Positions 5,210 through 5,592 of a stretch of DNA of 5,592 nucleotides are shown in pieces. The notes beneath the pieces are model-generated. The model was not told where the DNA came from, did not search any database, and saw nothing but the letters and a program-made list of their open reading frames with translations. Position numbers and translations under genes: made by a program. The stretch comes from Pseudomonadota bacterium (GTDB lineage Bacteria; Pseudomonadota; Gammaproteobacteria; Burkholderiales; Burkholderiaceae_D), in the NCBI GenBank assembly GCA_023389425.1, contig JAEWEK010000181.1, positions 1-5,592 of the forward strand. Reading direction: 5' to 3'. The stretch's first letter is position 1, and each line of letters starts with the position of its first letter.

Positions 5210-5592
5210 ATGGAATTGATCCCCACCACCATCCTCACCGGCTTCCTCGGGGCCGGCAAGACCACCCTGCTCAACCGCATCCTGCGCGAGCAGCATGGCC
5301 TGCGCATCGCCGTGATCGAGAACGAGTTCGGCCAGGAAAACATCGACAACGAAATCCTGGTACAGGACAGCGGCGAGCAAATCGTGGAGATGAACAACGG
5401 CTGCATCTGCTGCACCGTGCGCGGCGACCTGATCGTGGCACTCACCCAGCTGGCCGAGAAGCGCATGCAGGGCGAGCTCCACTTCGACCACGTGGTGATC
5501 GAGACCACCGGCCTGGCCAACCCCGGCCCGGTGGCCCAGACCTTCTTCGTCGACGAAGGCGTCGGCAGCTTCTACCTGCTGGACGCGGTCGT
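5210..5592 (+). CDS. CobW/YjiA-family (COG0523) metal-handling GTPase, N-terminal part
   Basis: The first 127 codons are present; the gene runs off the right edge. The protein is a G3E-type P-loop GTPase. Residues 10-19 (TGFLGAGKTT) are Walker A. ENEFG (37-41) follows the second strand. GCICC (64-68) carries the CxCC metal-binding motif that marks the COG0523 group. VIETTG (96-101) is Walker B, and NPGPVAQTFF (104-113) with YLLDAVV closes the visible part. From memory this series resembles E. coli YjiA, including the order ENEFG, NGCICC, GP..QTFF. Family members deliver or insert metals, often zinc, sometimes cobalt for cobalamin or nitrile hydratase. The particular metal and client cannot be told from this fragment. 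An in-frame stop (5201-5203) just upstream fixes the ATG at 5210, although the ribosome site is weak. It lies 120 bases after xerC and probably has its own promoter. Confidence 0.93.
   Translation, partial: MELIPTTILTGFLGAGKTTLLNRILREQHGLRIAVIENEFGQENIDNEILVQDSGEQIVEMNNGCICCTVRGDLIVALTQLAEKRMQGELHFDHVVIETTGLANPGPVAQTFFVDEGVGSFYLLDAV

Noticed and set aside
4067..5491. 474-codon open frame on the minus strand across xerC and the GTPase gene
   Set aside because: It lies antisense to two well-identified genes and crosses their intergenic gap; the protein has no recognisable motif.

Overview
The window looks like ordinary chromosomal DNA of a GC-rich betaproteobacterium in the order Burkholderiales, plausibly Oxalobacteraceae (Massilia, Duganella or a relative). 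This rests on the strong G/C bias at third codon positions, two Burkholderiales-type general porins of the Gram-negative porin_4 kind, and the DUF484-xerC gene pair. The genus is an inference; no rRNA or other taxonomic marker is present.

Layout. Positions 1-414 hold the N-terminal part of a Sel1/TPR-like repeat protein on the minus strand, running off the left edge. It is divergent from the rest. A 433-bp intergenic region (415-847) follows, rich in inverted repeats in its left half. Its right half holds a probable porin promoter and a leader that could fold. Porin 1 (848-1909) ends in two consecutive hairpins, the second a 15-bp GAAA-capped stem that is almost certainly a terminator. A separate leader with a hairpin and a small palindrome precedes porin 2 (2115-3386), a longer paralogue with two apparent loop insertions, closed by a classical stem plus six-T terminator. 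Then come a DUF484 gene (3484-4146) and xerC (4148-5089), one base apart and surely cotranscribed. After a 120-bp gap with an FNR-type palindrome, a second overlapping palindrome and a good -10 box, the 5' end of a CobW/YjiA-family (COG0523) metal GTPase gene (5210 onward) leaves the window.

How the genes relate. The two porins are outer-membrane diffusion channels and probably arose by duplication, but each has its own terminator, so they are likely regulated separately. DUF484 and XerC form one unit; XerC resolves chromosome dimers at dif together with XerD. The CobW/YjiA-type GTPase is probably involved in zinc or other metal handling. The Sel1-like protein has no evident link to the rest.

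I found no CRISPR array, tRNA, rRNA, insertion sequence, prophage or defence system, and no convincing novel multi-gene system. The observations most worth following are the overlapping FNR-like and 17-bp palindromes upstream of the GTPase gene, the interleaved inverted repeats at 483-557, the foldable porin 1 leader, and the loop insertions of porin 2.
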